From Synchiropus splendidus (taxonomy: Eukaryota; Chordata; Actinopteri; Syngnathiformes; Callionymidae), in NCBI RefSeq assembly GCF_027744825.2, contig NC_071340.1:7641501-7705500 (forward strand): a stretch of DNA of 64,000 nucleotides, given 5' to 3'. The notes below the pieces were generated by a model. That model was not told the origin of the DNA. It made no database searches and saw only the letters and a list, made by a program, of their open reading frames with translations. The number at the start of each line of letters is the position of its first letter. Position 1 is the first letter of the stretch. Position numbers and translations under genes: made by a program. This document shows positions 1 through 23,833 of the stretch, piece by piece.

Positions 1-68
1 CATCAAGCAAATATACTGCCAAACGCGAAAGCTGGCTGGTTATGTGACACTGACTTCTTTGCCCTCAG

Positions 69-8132
<8,064 letters not shown>

Positions 8133-11100
8133 CCCTCGGTGCCACTGGAAAGCTGTTTGTTTTTTGCTTAAAAAGACTGATATCAGCAGGTTCTGGACAG
8201 AGCAAGCTACTAAAGTGGAAGTTGATGGAAAACCCCTCAAAACTTGGCTTATATAATAATCCACTTGATATCAGGGAGTAGGCCTGATGTGCGGCAGGTA
8301 CGCACAACCGCTCCATCAGTTCTCACATGCAGTACATGAAGAATGGGTGGCATCGGTTCTTGAACAATGATCCCCTTTATTTTTGAGTGAAAGTGTGAGC
8401 TGTGAAGGTGATTCCTCAATTAGGATGAAAGGCTTTCAATGTTCCCTGTCATTTTTGATGTTCTGAGCGGAGCTGCATCCACACTGCTATCTTTTTGTCT
8501 CAGCTACTCTCCTGAGTCTTCCCTCTGTCCGAAGCTGGGATTGTCTCCAGCCCAGTGTGATCCTGGAGAACCACCTCTTTTTAGCAGGATGCACCTGAAA
8601 TCCCTCAGAAGTGTCCTATACACATCCTAGTTCCTCCCTGCTGTAACTGTCCTTAGCTGGACTCATGAGTCCTTGTTTTAAAAACATCTTTTTAATTAAA
8701 AAAAATCTTTTTTGATGGCATCATTAAGGGTGTTTCTGGAGCTTGTAGTTTTACAATAAAACTTGGTAGTGTGGATGCAGGCTGAGCATCATCATACAAG
8801 TTAGTTCATCAGAAGATTCTGTGCTTGTTTCCGTTATGCAGTGTGCTGGCAGCGGCCTCTGTTTTTATGATGGGAGACGGCGATGATCCTGAACCGAACA
8901 TGCAATCCGTGGGAACCCCTCAGAACCTCACTGGACAGCAGCTGTTTTAGCTTGACTTTCTGAGGTTCCTAATGAACCTGACTTGTTGAGGTTTATTCTT
9001 CAGAAGCACAATCAGGGAACGATGGCTGTATTCCTCATGTTCTCATGAAAGTTTGTTTCTTCTTCAGAAGACATGTTTACCTCCTGCATCTCTTTGCATA
9101 CCAAAAAGAAATCTAGACCTGGATGTATAAGAACACTCTTCTAATTGACCGTTGCTTGTTTATGTTTCATGTGTATCCATCTGATGACCAAAATATGGGG
9201 AAGGGCTACCATGGTTTGGGAAAAATAATGGAGATTTAAAAGGGTCGGGCTCTGTTTTAATACATAAGAGTGGTATATAAACTCTTGATTTAGGGTTTAG
9301 AACCCCATTTCTCCATACCACATGTGCCCTTTACACTTGGTTTCATACTTTACTGCCTTGACATTACTATTGTTTTTTTTTTTCAGTTAGTGGGGTTAGC
9401 AATAACATATATATAGTACTTTAGAAATGAGATTAAATTCTGTTTAAATTAAGTTCTAATTCAAACACAAAAATTGAATGGGTTTGGTGTTGCATTGTTG
9501 AATTTCTGTGTTGATGAGAAAGGAGAAACTTACGGTACACAACAGTGTTCCAACCTGGAAGAGAAGTGTTGTTGTGTTGAAAGGAAGCCATAAATGGATG
9601 CAACTTCTAAACTTCTGGAAAGACTGACAGGAGCTTATGAACCTATTGCCCGTTATTATGGCACTACGACTTGAGCTAAACTTTCCTATCAATAGTTGAA
9701 ATAATCCATTCAGATTATTTGATACTGACATGGCCACATTAAAAAAAACATCACTTTTTGCTGCTATAGATTTTGAAGATCTATATGACATATATTATGT
9801 ACATGTACATACGTCACTGAATTCGCAGTAGGCTTTAAGTGGCTTTTGGAAACAAACATTTTATCTGTTGAGGAAGTGAGTGCTGTTTCTGTGGAGCCCA
9901 CTTGTTTATGTGACCTCATGTTGACCTATTTTCATTGCAGTGTTTGATATCAACTTGCCTCAAAAGGTTTCTGCTCACACTTGGTTCAAGCATATCTTTT
10001 CAACTGACACAGTTGAATATTTTTTTGAAACTCATTCTAAACTTGCCTACTGCTGGTATCATGACAGTTTCTGTGAAATTGATGGGATTAAAAAAAAGCT
10101 TGTGAGGCTAATTTAACATCAACAAAGATCATCATTGTAACTGAACTGCCTTCCACATCATCAGTGTCATACTTAGCCATAGATTTGTTTTCACATTGAC
10201 TTTGGTAACTGGAAGCCATGTTGGTCATGACAACTGACGTTCGGTTCATATGTGTGGAGTCCAGCAAGTGAGACCGACTGTCGGATCTGCTGCTTGATGT
10301 TGTACTGATGAATCTGGGATTATTTATAGTTGTTTGAGCCATAAAATATTTATTTTATGCTTTATTCCTGAAAATAAGAAGTAGCTTAGCTTTAGACTAC
10401 AAGCCATGAATGCAAGCAGAGATATTTTTGTTAGTTAGTTTTGATCATGTGTTTTGTGTCTGTTACAATCCGAGTACGCACAATATTCATGTAAACTCTC
10501 AAGAGATTCCCTGACAGTTCGGGTGCAGATCAAAACCCATGTGGTATATGAGGTTTAATTTCTGGATCATTACCGTGTTACTTAGAGATTGACTCGGGTT
10601 ATCTCCATGACAATTGAAGTTATGTTGCATCACTTTGTAAAAATGTATTTACTGTAATTACGGGACCTTTGCCCTGCAACGTGAGAATCTTTTTTTATAA
10701 ACCTTCTTAAAAAAACTAAGCAAAGTGTCTTCTTTTTTTTCCTCACGCATTTATTGACGAGTGGACATTAAACTGTGTTGTTTGTATATGCATGCATGGT
10801 TTACCTATTTAACTAAAACACATAAAACACACAGCCACGGAATGGCTTCCACACATGGTGATAGGAATGTCCATCACAACATTGATCCATTCCAGTATTG
10901 CCTTATTGCAGGTCCATCTTGGCAGAAAATGTTTCCTGTCTGTGTTAGTCATGATATTGAGTCTTTGATTGTTTTTTGTTTTCCATTTGAAATGGCAGTA
11001 ATCGTAGAACTAAACATTCTGGTTTTCAGTCCAAAGTTTTTGCCTTTGTCCAGACATACTGAACGTGAATACAACTCCCTACAGAGAGAATAAAATCAGC

Positions 11101-11350
11101 TTCATCTTTATTACACTTGTCGGATCAATTTTGGGTAGGAGCTGGGATGTGATCTGTAGATGGTGGGGCCATCTAAACTGCATTTCTTTTATTTTGTTGT
11201 CCCCATCAACCTGTATCCAATCCAGGAAGTCATGTCATGTTTTAGGGAATTATTGGGGATATAGAGACCCCAACAGTTCTGTGGTAGTTACTGTAGTTTG
11301 GAGAATGGAGTCAAGGTGTGTGTGGATTCCAAATAAAGCTCTGAACCAGC
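8133..11350 (+). other. slc39a14: slc39a14 3'UTR with several poly(A) signals
   Basis: About 3.2 kb after the stop has no coding potential and no gene before the ascc2 promoter. AATAAA hexamers occur at 8755-8760, 11089-11094 and 11332-11337, which suggests a short and a long 3'UTR. Mammalian ZIP14 carries iron-responsive regulation mainly by other means, and no clear iron-responsive element was noticed here. The distal end is an estimate. Confidence 0.55.
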
Positions 11351-11884
11351 TGTTTATCATATTAATAGTTTTATTTATTTATTTTTTATTTTTTTAAATA
11401 ATCATGGCAAAGCATTCATTTGAGAGGTGAAACTCTTCCGATCACGTTCGTATTTATGCCTCTTCTCCCAGTTCATCATGTGTCTGCAATAGTAATGAAT
11501 GCAAATTTGTTTTCAACATTCTTTTAATATGTCCAAATATTTGGCCCGCATGCGTCAAACTGAAGCGACTGAGGTTGGAAGGAAGATCAATCTGACCTCG
11601 CTTCTATTTTGTCTAAGTGTATGTCATAGACCGGAATCTTGGGAAACTGATTTATCCAATGAAGGGAGAAGGGTATCGATATATGGCAATGTTTGATGTG
11701 TCTTCTTCTTTATTAATGTACGACGGTAAAACGGAAAGAGCCACTGATTAAATTGAAACATACTTGTTATGCTGATGTGCGCTATGATGTGCGGCGGGGT
11801 GAGACAGAAAGATAGCGATGGATATATTTTCATTAAATCCGACTATGGTGCTGTATTCTTCTCGGAGCTCATGGGGCGGCGTTA

Positions 11885-12034
11885 GAGGCCGATTGGATCA
11901 GCGGTAGAGCGCATGCGCACACAGTGTAACCTGCCTTTGAGAGCAAGCTGGCGATTCGGGAAACATTAGGTAACTACAAAAAAACGAATTGTCTTCTTTG
12001 GTAATGACGTGAGGAACTGGCTATAGAAAGAGGT
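11885..12034 (+). promoter_or_regulatory. ascc2: Probable ascc2 core promoter / untranslated first exon
   Basis: A perfect palindromic NRF1 site, GCGCATGCGC, lies at 11909-11918, just downstream of an inverted CCAAT box (GATTGG at 11891). NRF1 sites are typical of TATA-less housekeeping promoters. A possible 5'UTR exon ends at a good donor (AG/GTGAGC) near 12032, about 1 kb upstream of the first coding exon. Transcript data would be needed to fix the start site. Confidence 0.6.
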
Positions 12035-13074
12035 GAGCACATTTATGAACGTCATGAGGATTAGGATCTTTTCTTCTGCTGAGGTGAATAGAGAAAACGA
12101 GAACACTCTGTGTTAGCATGGTTAGCTTCTCCATTCATTGACGTGTTGTCAACCGTGCTGAACTTCTGAAACAAATTATATGACGTATTCATGTTGACTA
12201 AACTCACTTAAGTTGTCGGTTTGCGTTGCGTCTAGCTGTGGCAGATGGTTACACGTTGCCACATCAGCCCTCTTTACTAGTGTCATAACAGAACGTGTCA
12301 GCCAGTTGTTTTTTTTCTGCCTCATGCTAGTCGTGAACCAGGACATAAAACAATCTCTACTGACGTATATCATACTTGAAAAATCCCACGATAGCATGCA
12401 AAAAAAAAAAAAAAGATGACTAGTTAACCTTGTGATTCAATTTGAAACTCCCTACTACTTAGCAATGTATCTTGTTTTAATTATTCCGTTGTATATTAAA
12501 CTTCCTGTATCATTTTCCTTCATGATGAAATTAAATGAGAGATTAAAAGAGACACTGCTGTCCTTGGTTGGACACTGACACCACCTACATGGTGTAAAAC
12601 CAGTCCTGTATCTTATTTGAATCCTCGTATACATGCATATCGTGTCTCGCTAGGCTGATCATTTCTGATTTCATTTTTTTTTTGCCACATATATCAATTC
12701 ATTTATGTACAAATCACCACCAAACTGTTTTCTTCACTTAAAGTGTGGTCACTAGCACTTTTGTGCTCTTGCTTCTTGTTTTCTGCATATCCTATCGAAA
12801 CATTTGTACAGAAATGAGAGGCCAAAAATTATGTCATCTAAATGTACTTTTGAAGAAAGTGGAAATATTAACCGTTAAAAATGCGTGAAACTAATATTTA
12901 ATATGGCGTACACCTCAATTTGGTCCTGTTAAGAATATTTTTGTCAATACATATTCATAATTTGTGGCTGGTTCATCTATAACTGTTATGTTATTTAACT
13001 TTCTATCTGATGTAAGTATACAATGCTGACCCATAACCCTCATGACTAGTGTTAAGAAGAGAGGAGGCGAAGAA

Positions 13075-16000
13075 ATGGCCTGTGCTCGTGTGCCTCTTGA
13101 TGAGCAGCAGATAACCGAGCCTGACCCACTGGGGAAAGAGCGGACACTTCCGGCCCTGGTGAGTCAGCAGTTCTATAGCCAGACATGGTACAGTCGGCTG
13201 CCGAACTAACCTTGTTGAGTCAACACAGCTTAACCAGTATTCTTTTTGTTTTGACTATGCTAGCACCCTGACAGAAAGGAGGAGCGCTATTTTGTGCCTT
13301 ACAAACCACTCGCAGAAGATTGCTCTCCTGCTGATGTGGAGGACTTTTTAGAACATGCCAAATACATACTGGAGGATTTGGAGTGGCTGCTGGCGCTGCC
13401 ACATGACAAATTTTGGTGTCAGGTAATGGTTTGAATTTTAGCTTGTCTGCGTGCTTTTGTTCATATATGTCTGATCTGAGTGTCCAACAGCACCCATGGC
13501 TTATTGCTCTAATATTTTTCTTTTTCTTCCTCTTCCTAAACAGGTGGTGTTTGATGAGTCCCTGCAGAGATGCCTTGACTCTTACCTGCGTCATGCTCCA
13601 CGGGGACTCGACCTCTCTGGCTTGCCTTCGTCCCCTGCTGTGGTTGAAATGCAGCGCTCGCTTCACAGAGTTGTGTTTTTGACCTTTCTAAGGATGGCCA
13701 CTCATAAAGAATCAAAGGTACGAGTATGAATGGGAGCAAACATTATTTTTTGATGAATATTTTAAATTGTTACAACTGAGGATACAGCTCTAAACAGACC
13801 AACATGAAGCAGAACAGCGTTTCACATTTCCAGTTATTGATGTTCTATCATAAATTGTGTTAATAGTTACTGTTTAGAACTGTTTTTATTTGTCCTTAAA
13901 AGTAGTGAATTTATTCTAAACTAATTGTGCCCTAATTATCTTTTGTCTCCTTAAATAGGATCACTTCATCACTCCAGCTGTGTTTGGAGAAATCATCTAT
14001 GACAACTTTCTTTTTGACATTCCCAAAATTTTGGATCTCTGTGTGTTGTTTGGAAAAGGCAACGGCCAGTTGCTGCACAAGATGATAGGTGTGTTTTCAA
14101 GCCAGTGTTTCTCTCGGCTTCTTCTGTGCTGTCCGTGTTCATCAGTTATGCATTCTTATTTCAGAGAACATCTTCACCCAGCAGCCTTCCTACTACACTG
14201 ACCTTGATCAGACGGTTCCCACGGTGCTGGAGGTCAGTGTACCGTATGTTTATGAAATGTGGATTTGTTACACAGTGGTGGTTTAGTTTCCTGTCATACA
14301 AACTGATAAATGTATTAATTCGAGGGACATTAGAATCATAGTTGCAGCGTTGCCAAAGTAGAGAGTGAGCCCAGAGGATCTCTCATACGCATTGATCTTG
14401 TGTGAAAGGTCATCAGAGTTGTTTCTGAAGCTATCTCTAGTTTAATGTTTATTTTAACCTCTGATTCTTTGCGTGCTGAAGGTGTTTGACACAATTCAGA
14501 ACAAATGTGGCCTTCAGTGTGAAGGAGCCACTGCCATGGAGCCGATGAAACTCAACTCACACAAGCAGCCCACAACCCTCACAATGAGCCAGCAGGTCTG
14601 ACCCCATTCTTCATTCTCTGTCATTTATTCACGTAGGTCATATAGTATAGTACAATGCTATATTCTCTTTGCATTGACAGGAACTTGTAGATTTAATTTT
14701 GTACCTGTGCGACTCCACCACCACAATCCATGCCTTCCTGAGCATCTTCCCTGTGGCCTGCACAAGATTCCACTCAAACGGCTTTCTTGGCAGGTACGTG
14801 CAGATCCACTGTGTCATGAATCAAACTGGGTTTCCCGTTTAGCTAATGCTTAAAAAATCTCTTATCAGATTAAGTTCCTTTTATGAAACCATTGTGCCTG
14901 ATTTAGAAAAGGCGGTGAAGAAGAGAAACTTTGACGATAAGGGGTGAGTGTCCTCCTCTGCAGTACTCAGGTCAACAGCGAACATGTTGTGTGGTTGGTT
15001 GGTTGGTTGGTTGGTTGGTTGGTTGGTTGATGTGCAGTTGTGGAGGTGATTGTACAGTTGGATGTTCCATATTCCATATTAATACTTTGGGGAAAAATGT
15101 AATGTACAACAACAATTATGTCACACTTGATCTTCAAGGAAGAAACTTGATTTAATGAGATGAAACATACTTTTTGCTAAATAGAATGAGTCAATTGACG
15201 TAGCAGTTATGAAGGTGATGTGATTGAGCTCCTTCCCCTTTAGTCTTCAGGAGGACTTGTGGAGGAGGTTGTCTCACTCCTGCCGGAAGATGGTGGAGAC
15301 AGCCCACCAGCTACTTTATCACACCTGCCTGCAGCCCATTCTGGATGGGTGAGAGCTTTTTTTCATTGGCTTTTTAAGAAGACACTGACCCTAACTAGTG
15401 TTTCCTTTCAGGGCAGAGGACACACACATATTTGTAGAAGAGCTGCTCCAGCATTTCACTTCGTTTTTACCTGAGAAAAGGTACACCTTGCTGGTTATTA
15501 TTTGGTCTGTTTATTTGAAATAACATTTATTGTTTTTTTCCATCTTGTCAGATTTTTGGCAGATTATGACGAGCAATTTCCCATCGCAGACGACATCTGC
15601 CTTCTGCAGCAAGCACTTCCTGATATGTATCCTCCCTTGGCATTTTCCTGTTCTTCTGTAACTTTTCCAGATTCCAGCTCCATCTGTTTCTCCTCTACCT
15701 TTCATCCCAACCACTCATAGTCCCCTGTCTGTCCTCTCTTTTTAATCTATCTTTTTGTGACCAGTGTGATGTCATATTACATTATGATATGTCTATGATT
15801 TAATCATTTACATCACTCTCAGAGGTAGTAATATTGTTGTTGCAAAATTGCGCCCACACTGCTATTTACTGCAAGACTTTTGAGCAAATAATCAATTCTA
15901 TTAATTCTATTGAAACATCTCTTTTAAAAACGATATAGAAATTATGGTTATTTAAACGGTTTATACACTTTAAACAAACAACAGAGCAAATGAAATAAAA

Positions 16001-19000
16001 AGCAAAATACAAACATAGAAAAAAACTGCACTCAACAAATGTAACGAAATTGTAACAATGTACAATTTAGCAACAAAGCAAATAAAATAATCAGAATGAC
16101 ACTAAACAACACTCATAACACACTGCCTGCCTGCCTCAGCGAAAGTTACCAAAGACACAAACAAGGGACCAGTCTCACTTACTCAAGACAACTGAATACA
16201 CTGGCATGAACTGGCACATTTTCAAATCCTTGCAGTCAGATTCAGAACACGGTGACCTCTGGTGTTCAAGCAGAAGAGGTGTCTCCAAGTAGCAAGCGAA
16301 TCCGTGTACCGTCTCATACTCAAGGTGGACCTGACATTTCAACATTCGTTAGTCGTGATTGTGTAATTGCCCATTCCGACCCTGAAGCAGGGCATATGAG
16401 TTAGTAAGCGTGAACCTTTTTCAGGCTCATCTCTCTCCCACTGATCTCAGTAATACTTCGTATCTTAGGATTTCATTGACTTATCCATATTAGTTTGACG
16501 TCACTCCTTTTTGTTCACCTGCAAGTTTATTATTTCCAGAAAATGTGTTTTGTTTCTTCTGGGAATTAGCTTCATCATCTAAAGCAATTGTTTCTCTTTA
16601 TATCATGATCAGCTTAACTGGGTGTCTGACTGACAGGTTGCCTCCTTCTTCCTGTCTGCTAGTCATACCAGCAGAAACCATTCTGGCCCTTCCCAGCTTC
16701 TGGCCAACTTTAGGTGATCTTTCTTCTTCCCTCGCTGTCAAGTCATTCTCAGGAAACCCTCTTTGTGTTGCTATATCTTCTAGAATTGCTGCCATGACAG
16801 GTATTTTTTTTTATCCTCCTGGATGTATGTCGAGGAGCATAGACCAGCTCCATTGGTTTTTGGAGAAGGTTTCTTGCAGGCAGCATTCTGATAGCTACAT
16901 CTCCTGAAAAATTCTTCTTTAACCATGTTGGTTCCAGTGACGAAACAAGGACGTCCTACCTGATACAGGGAGTCGAAAGTGCAAGGGACAGTAGTGGAAG
17001 ACCAAAAACTCGCACAGCAGCATCTTCGGGCCTGACCTCTAGTCAAAAAGCAGAAGGTGGTGCAGTCGGTGGAGCTACTGCTGCCTCCTCTCATGAGTTG
17101 AGAGAGCCAACAGAGGAACGAGGGAGCCCGAGCGGAGCAGGAGCCATGATTGATGTTCCTCAAAGAGGAGATAATGTAATCATTTTTTCCCTGAGAAGTA
17201 CTGTTCGTCTCCTTTTTCCTGAATGTTGTGTATTGCAGTTCATCCAAGTTGCCACTAGGGGTTAGCAAAGCAACGAAGCAAGTGTACTATGTGTCTCACC
17301 AGGGTGCAGTTTGTTCTTTAAGCGAGGTAGAACTGGAGTCTTTGCTGTCAGGCATCAAGGACCTGCTCCCAGATTTGGGGGATGGGTTCCTGCTTGCCTG
17401 TCTGCAGGAGTATCACTATGACTCGGAGCTGGTTATCAACAACATCCTGGAGGACCGGTTGTCTCCCAGCCTGGACAAACTTGACCGAGCCATGCCAAGG
17501 TAGTTGATCTGTTACCTTTTACCTATGTGTTTGTCTCATCAATTCTGTTGTTGACCATAACTTCAGTACATATTCAAACATGTTGCCATGCTAACATTGG
17601 AGCTATAGTCAGGTGAGGCTATCTAAACTTTGCTATTCTGTCCTTGAAGGCCAGTGAAGAAGGAGCTTCCTGATGTCATCAACAGCAGATCCAACGTGTA
17701 TGATGATGATGAGTTTGATGTCTTCCGAAGGGACCAGGTGGACATGTCTCGCATTTGGAGGGGCAGGAGGTAACCACACTCTGTGTACACACTGTGTATG
17801 ACTTCATGAACTTTCAACAGAAGCCAAACTGTGTGTAGGAAAGGTGAAAGCGCTCGAGAGTTGGTGGACGACAAGCAGCACATCCAAGAACAAAGAGCTC
17901 GGTATCAGACTTACCAGACCGTGGTGGATGAGGTTGTCATTGAACCTGGAGAGTCGGCTGCCAGCTACGGCCTGGACGACTATGACGACGAGTATGATGA
18001 TACTTACGACATGAACCAGGTGGGAGCCAACGATCTGGACGGCGACAGTCTGCTCAACAGAAGGTAAAACTCCATGGCCTGATCTAGAGTCTCCAACAAG
18101 ACCTCTGAGGTGATGGAATAAAGGATTTATTTGTACTCTGCAGACCTTTCACTGTCCCTCAAGTGTTGCGCAAAGGAAATCGAACTGAGGATGTGGAAGA
18201 AGATGTAGAAGAGGAGGAAGACCAGGGCTTAGAGGTAGGTTCAGAATACATAGTTTTTTTTAGATTTTCTTCCTTAAATTTAACAAAAAAACAACAAAAA
18301 AGTGGTTTCATGAAACGTTTTAATTGAAAATTTCCTGAAGAGAAATAATTTGAAAAGCTATGCAAAGGGATCAGAGGAAAAAAATGCTGAATCAACTATG
18401 CTATTGTTTAAACAAGAATTTGTTATTTTCTTCCCAGAATAACCCCAACAGAGACCAGTTTGTGCAGGATCCAGCTCTGCTGAGGGAGCGTGCAGAAGCC
18501 AGAAGAGCTGCCATGCAGCAAAGGAAAGGGTAACTGCTCTACTTCCTGTCCTTAACGTCAGTATATCACATGAAGTATTACTCATTTTTTTAAGTTAGTA
18601 TGAGTTTGAGTTGTACTTTCTTTTTCTCGCCAGAGCCATGTCAAAACACAGTCAAACTCATGCAGTTACAAAATGTATTTGAATGTTGTGGGTGCAATAA
18701 GCAGCAGAGAACTTGAGTCTATTTATCAAAATAATGGCATTATTGCTCTTATATGGACAATAGAACGCTGGGTTATTTTGCTACGAGTTAATTTTAGGCA
18801 CCAAACTGATCCTTGTGACTTGAACCGCTAACTCATCCCCAAGCCTGTCCTCCAGCTACCGGCCAGAGCGCCCGAGTAACGTGGTGGGCCGACCTAAAGG
18901 ACAAGGCCAAACCTTGGAAACATTCCTGGACAGACGAAAGAAGGAGGCCAACAAGAGTCGTGGGTCGAACCACAACCGGCGCACGATGGCCGACCGCAAG

Positions 19001-19027
19001 AGGAGCAAAGGCATGATACCGTCGTGA
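13075..19027 (+). CDS. ascc2: Activating signal cointegrator 1 complex subunit 2
   Basis: Eighteen exons (13075-13158, 13264-13422, 13544-13717, 13959-14088, 14165-14232, 14482-14595, 14681-14793, 14869-14943, 15244-15348, 15412-15480, 15552-15626, 16938-17175, 17303-17499, 17650-17769, 17839-18063, 18144-18234, 18438-18529, 18856-19027) join in frame to 766 residues; human is about 757. ASCC2 is the ubiquitin-binding subunit of the ASCC helicase complex, acting in alkylation-damage repair with ALKBH3 and in splitting collided ribosomes. Recognisable motifs are LLALPHDKFWCQ, THKESKDHF and FDIPKILDLCVLFGKGN. A CUE domain near residues 479-530 contains IKDLLPDLG. An acidic DDYDDEYDDTYD stretch and the C-terminus RTMADRKRSKGMIPS follow. 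The chosen ATG has a strong context (GAAATGG). An in-frame ATG 33 bp upstream (13042) would add 11 residues but overlaps a possible acceptor. The 17176-17302 intron is the least certain; an acceptor at 17238 would break frame. Confidence 0.96.
14992..15029 (+). repeat. (GGTT)n microsatellite in ascc2 intron
   Basis: About nine perfect GGTT units occur 48 bp after the donor of the exon ending at 14943. G-rich tetranucleotide arrays near a donor can act as splicing enhancers, but no function is shown here. Confidence 0.9.
15627..16937 (+). other. ascc2 1.3-kb intron without recognised genes
   Basis: This is the largest ascc2 coding intron. It separates the exon ending in the LLQQALPD segment from the exon beginning DETRTSYLIQG. 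AT-rich sequence and two unconvincing open frames near 16545-16907 were inspected; neither has family resemblance and no repeat family was identified. Confidence 0.5.
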
Positions 19028-19330
19028 GCCGCCAGATGCTGCTAAACAGACTGGTGAGAAGAGCTCAGGGTGAAGGTGGTGACAAAATCACATGCTGGAC
19101 ATGACACAAGGCCATTGTTAGTGATCACATGCTTGTCTAGGACACAGATTTTACCTTTTGGGGTTTTATTCTTTGGTTGTTTTAAATGGAAACCAAAGGA
19201 ATGGATGATAGCAAAAAGTTTATTTTTTTGCCACGTCGACAAATCAGTTCATTAATTGCAGACTTTTCTATAACAACATTAATAACATAGGAAAATGAGC
19301 AGGAAAATAAAGCCAGTTTGCTGTTGAATG
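19028..19330 (+). terminator. ascc2: ascc2 3'UTR and poly(A) signal
   Basis: The first AATAAA after the stop lies at 19306-19311, giving a 3'UTR of roughly 300 bp. Additional hexamers follow around 19459. The only AATAAA candidates for the opposing rnf215 gene lie inside this interval, on the other strand. Confidence 0.6.
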
Positions 19331-20094
19331 GAGAAGAAGACGGGACATGTGTAATGTCGCCAGTGAAACTCAACATCTGTTTTCTACATTATCAGAGCAT
19401 TTTGTAACAAGCAGTGCACTTGTTCTTGCGTTTTGTAGCTGACATGACATAAAAGACTCAATAAATACATCAGCACCATGTTTTCTTCAGTGTATAAATC
19501 GCGGCCAGCCGTTGTAATTTTGGGCACTGATTGAACGGGTTCATATCTGGGATTCTGTCTGGACAATTATCCCAAACACATTTGACTTTGGTTCATTGGA
19601 GTCAGTAGGTTTCTCCTTGTTTACTTGTCCTCATTTTAAGAGGCGTTCGTTCAGGAACTTGAACTCCCATGTGACGTTGACCTGAAACCATCAATGACCG
19701 TATTCTCACACACAGAGGGGGATATAAAAGTCAGTTTGGTTGTATTTAAGGCATGACTGTAAGACTTTCTCCACATTGTGCTCACACTACAAATCCTCGC
19801 ACGGTTCACCCACATGACTGTTGGATATTCACAATATTCTGAGGTCCAGAAACATTCATCCTGATCAGGATGTTCATGCTTTAAACCACGACGGTCTAAG
19901 CCCATGCACAAACAATGGATGAGTGAATACTAGGCCTGTCAGGGAAACAGTTCTGGTCTCAAACACAGCAGAGATTTTGGAACCCTGTGACCACCTGAAT
20001 GTTCATGATCTGCTGTAATGAGTTAAAATCCACTGCTGGGGAGGTAATGAGGTCATCTACTACTGACACGAGCTAGCTTCCTGGTGATGGGGTG
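19165..20094 (-). terminator. rnf215: Probable rnf215 3'UTR overlapping the ascc2 3' end
   Basis: Read on the minus strand, AATAAA hexamers appear at 19224-19219 and 19170-19165. I saw none nearer to the stop at 20095. If one is used, the two convergent transcripts overlap by roughly 100-180 bp. The rest of the interval has no gene I recognise. Confidence 0.45.
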
Positions 20095-22929
<2,835 letters not shown>

Positions 22930-23833
22930 GTTCCACACGGAAATCCACTGCCAATGGGATGTGATGATGTTAGCACAATATATGACCTGTCATTTCTCGA
23001 AATTAAGACAGTTAAACTCGCCAGGCGCAGGACCAAAAGAAGAACGTAAACAAGCGATGGGAACATCCGGACGATGCCGGAAACGACGACAGATTGACTT
23101 CTTATCATTTCAATTCGCATTTATTACCCGTTTAATAAAAAACAAAGCACAATAAAAACAAAACCAAAAGTGGCACTAGCCACTCTGTCTTTTTTTCAAT
23201 TTTCTACATTTAGTCAATCGACCAGTATAAAAAACACCAATAATTTCCCGTGTCTCATCTTATTTCAATCCTAAATAAACGATAAACGAAATAACTACAT
23301 AATAACGGATTATTAGGCAGAAACAAATGACATCAGAAGGTCTGCATGCTATCTACAAAAAGAACTATAGTGGCAAGTTTGCTAACTTCCGGATACGTTT
23401 CAAAGATCATAGTTGTAAAAACGTAAACGGACCCAATCGATAAAAACAAGTTTGAATTTGTTTTGGTTTTTCAGTTTTGCCAGTTGCGAAAAATGCTGCA
23501 CATCAGCTGTGTCTGGTGTATTTGACGTATTTTCTTCTTTTTTCGATTGGTTTGCGTTCTTTGCCTTGGCGAGTGATGGTTTTTACGTGTACTCCTCTTG
23601 TTGTATTTCCGACTCTTTGGCCGAGTCAGCCACTTCCAAAGGGCGGGCCCAGTGTCGTGTTGACGTTTTTTTTTTCTCTTGACGATGGATTATTCACCTG
23701 CAGTCGAGCCAGTGGGATGATAACCCGACAGATAATCCCTCGTTGAGCACTGACAGCATCAGCCCAGTCCAGGCAGGTCCACCTGCCCGCTGACACGTTT
23801 GACTTTGACGGAGCTCGTTACACAACTGAAGAC
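22930..23833. promoter_or_regulatory. Bidirectional promoter interval, rnf215 / SEC14-like gene
   Basis: The two start codons lie 904 bp apart and point away from each other. The interval contains GC-rich patches near 23640 and 23810 and no open frame of note. Core elements could not be assigned with confidence. Confidence 0.5.

Noticed and set aside
16545..16907. 120-codon frame inside the ascc2 intron as a missed exon
   Set aside because: The exons on each side join in frame into a continuous ASCC2 match (LPDIDETRTSY), leaving no room for an extra exon, and the frame resembles no protein family.
17228..17302. Upstream extension of the ascc2 CUE exon using the acceptor at 17238
   Set aside because: That acceptor gives a frame with a stop codon after eight codons; the acceptor at 17302 keeps phase 0 with the previous exon.
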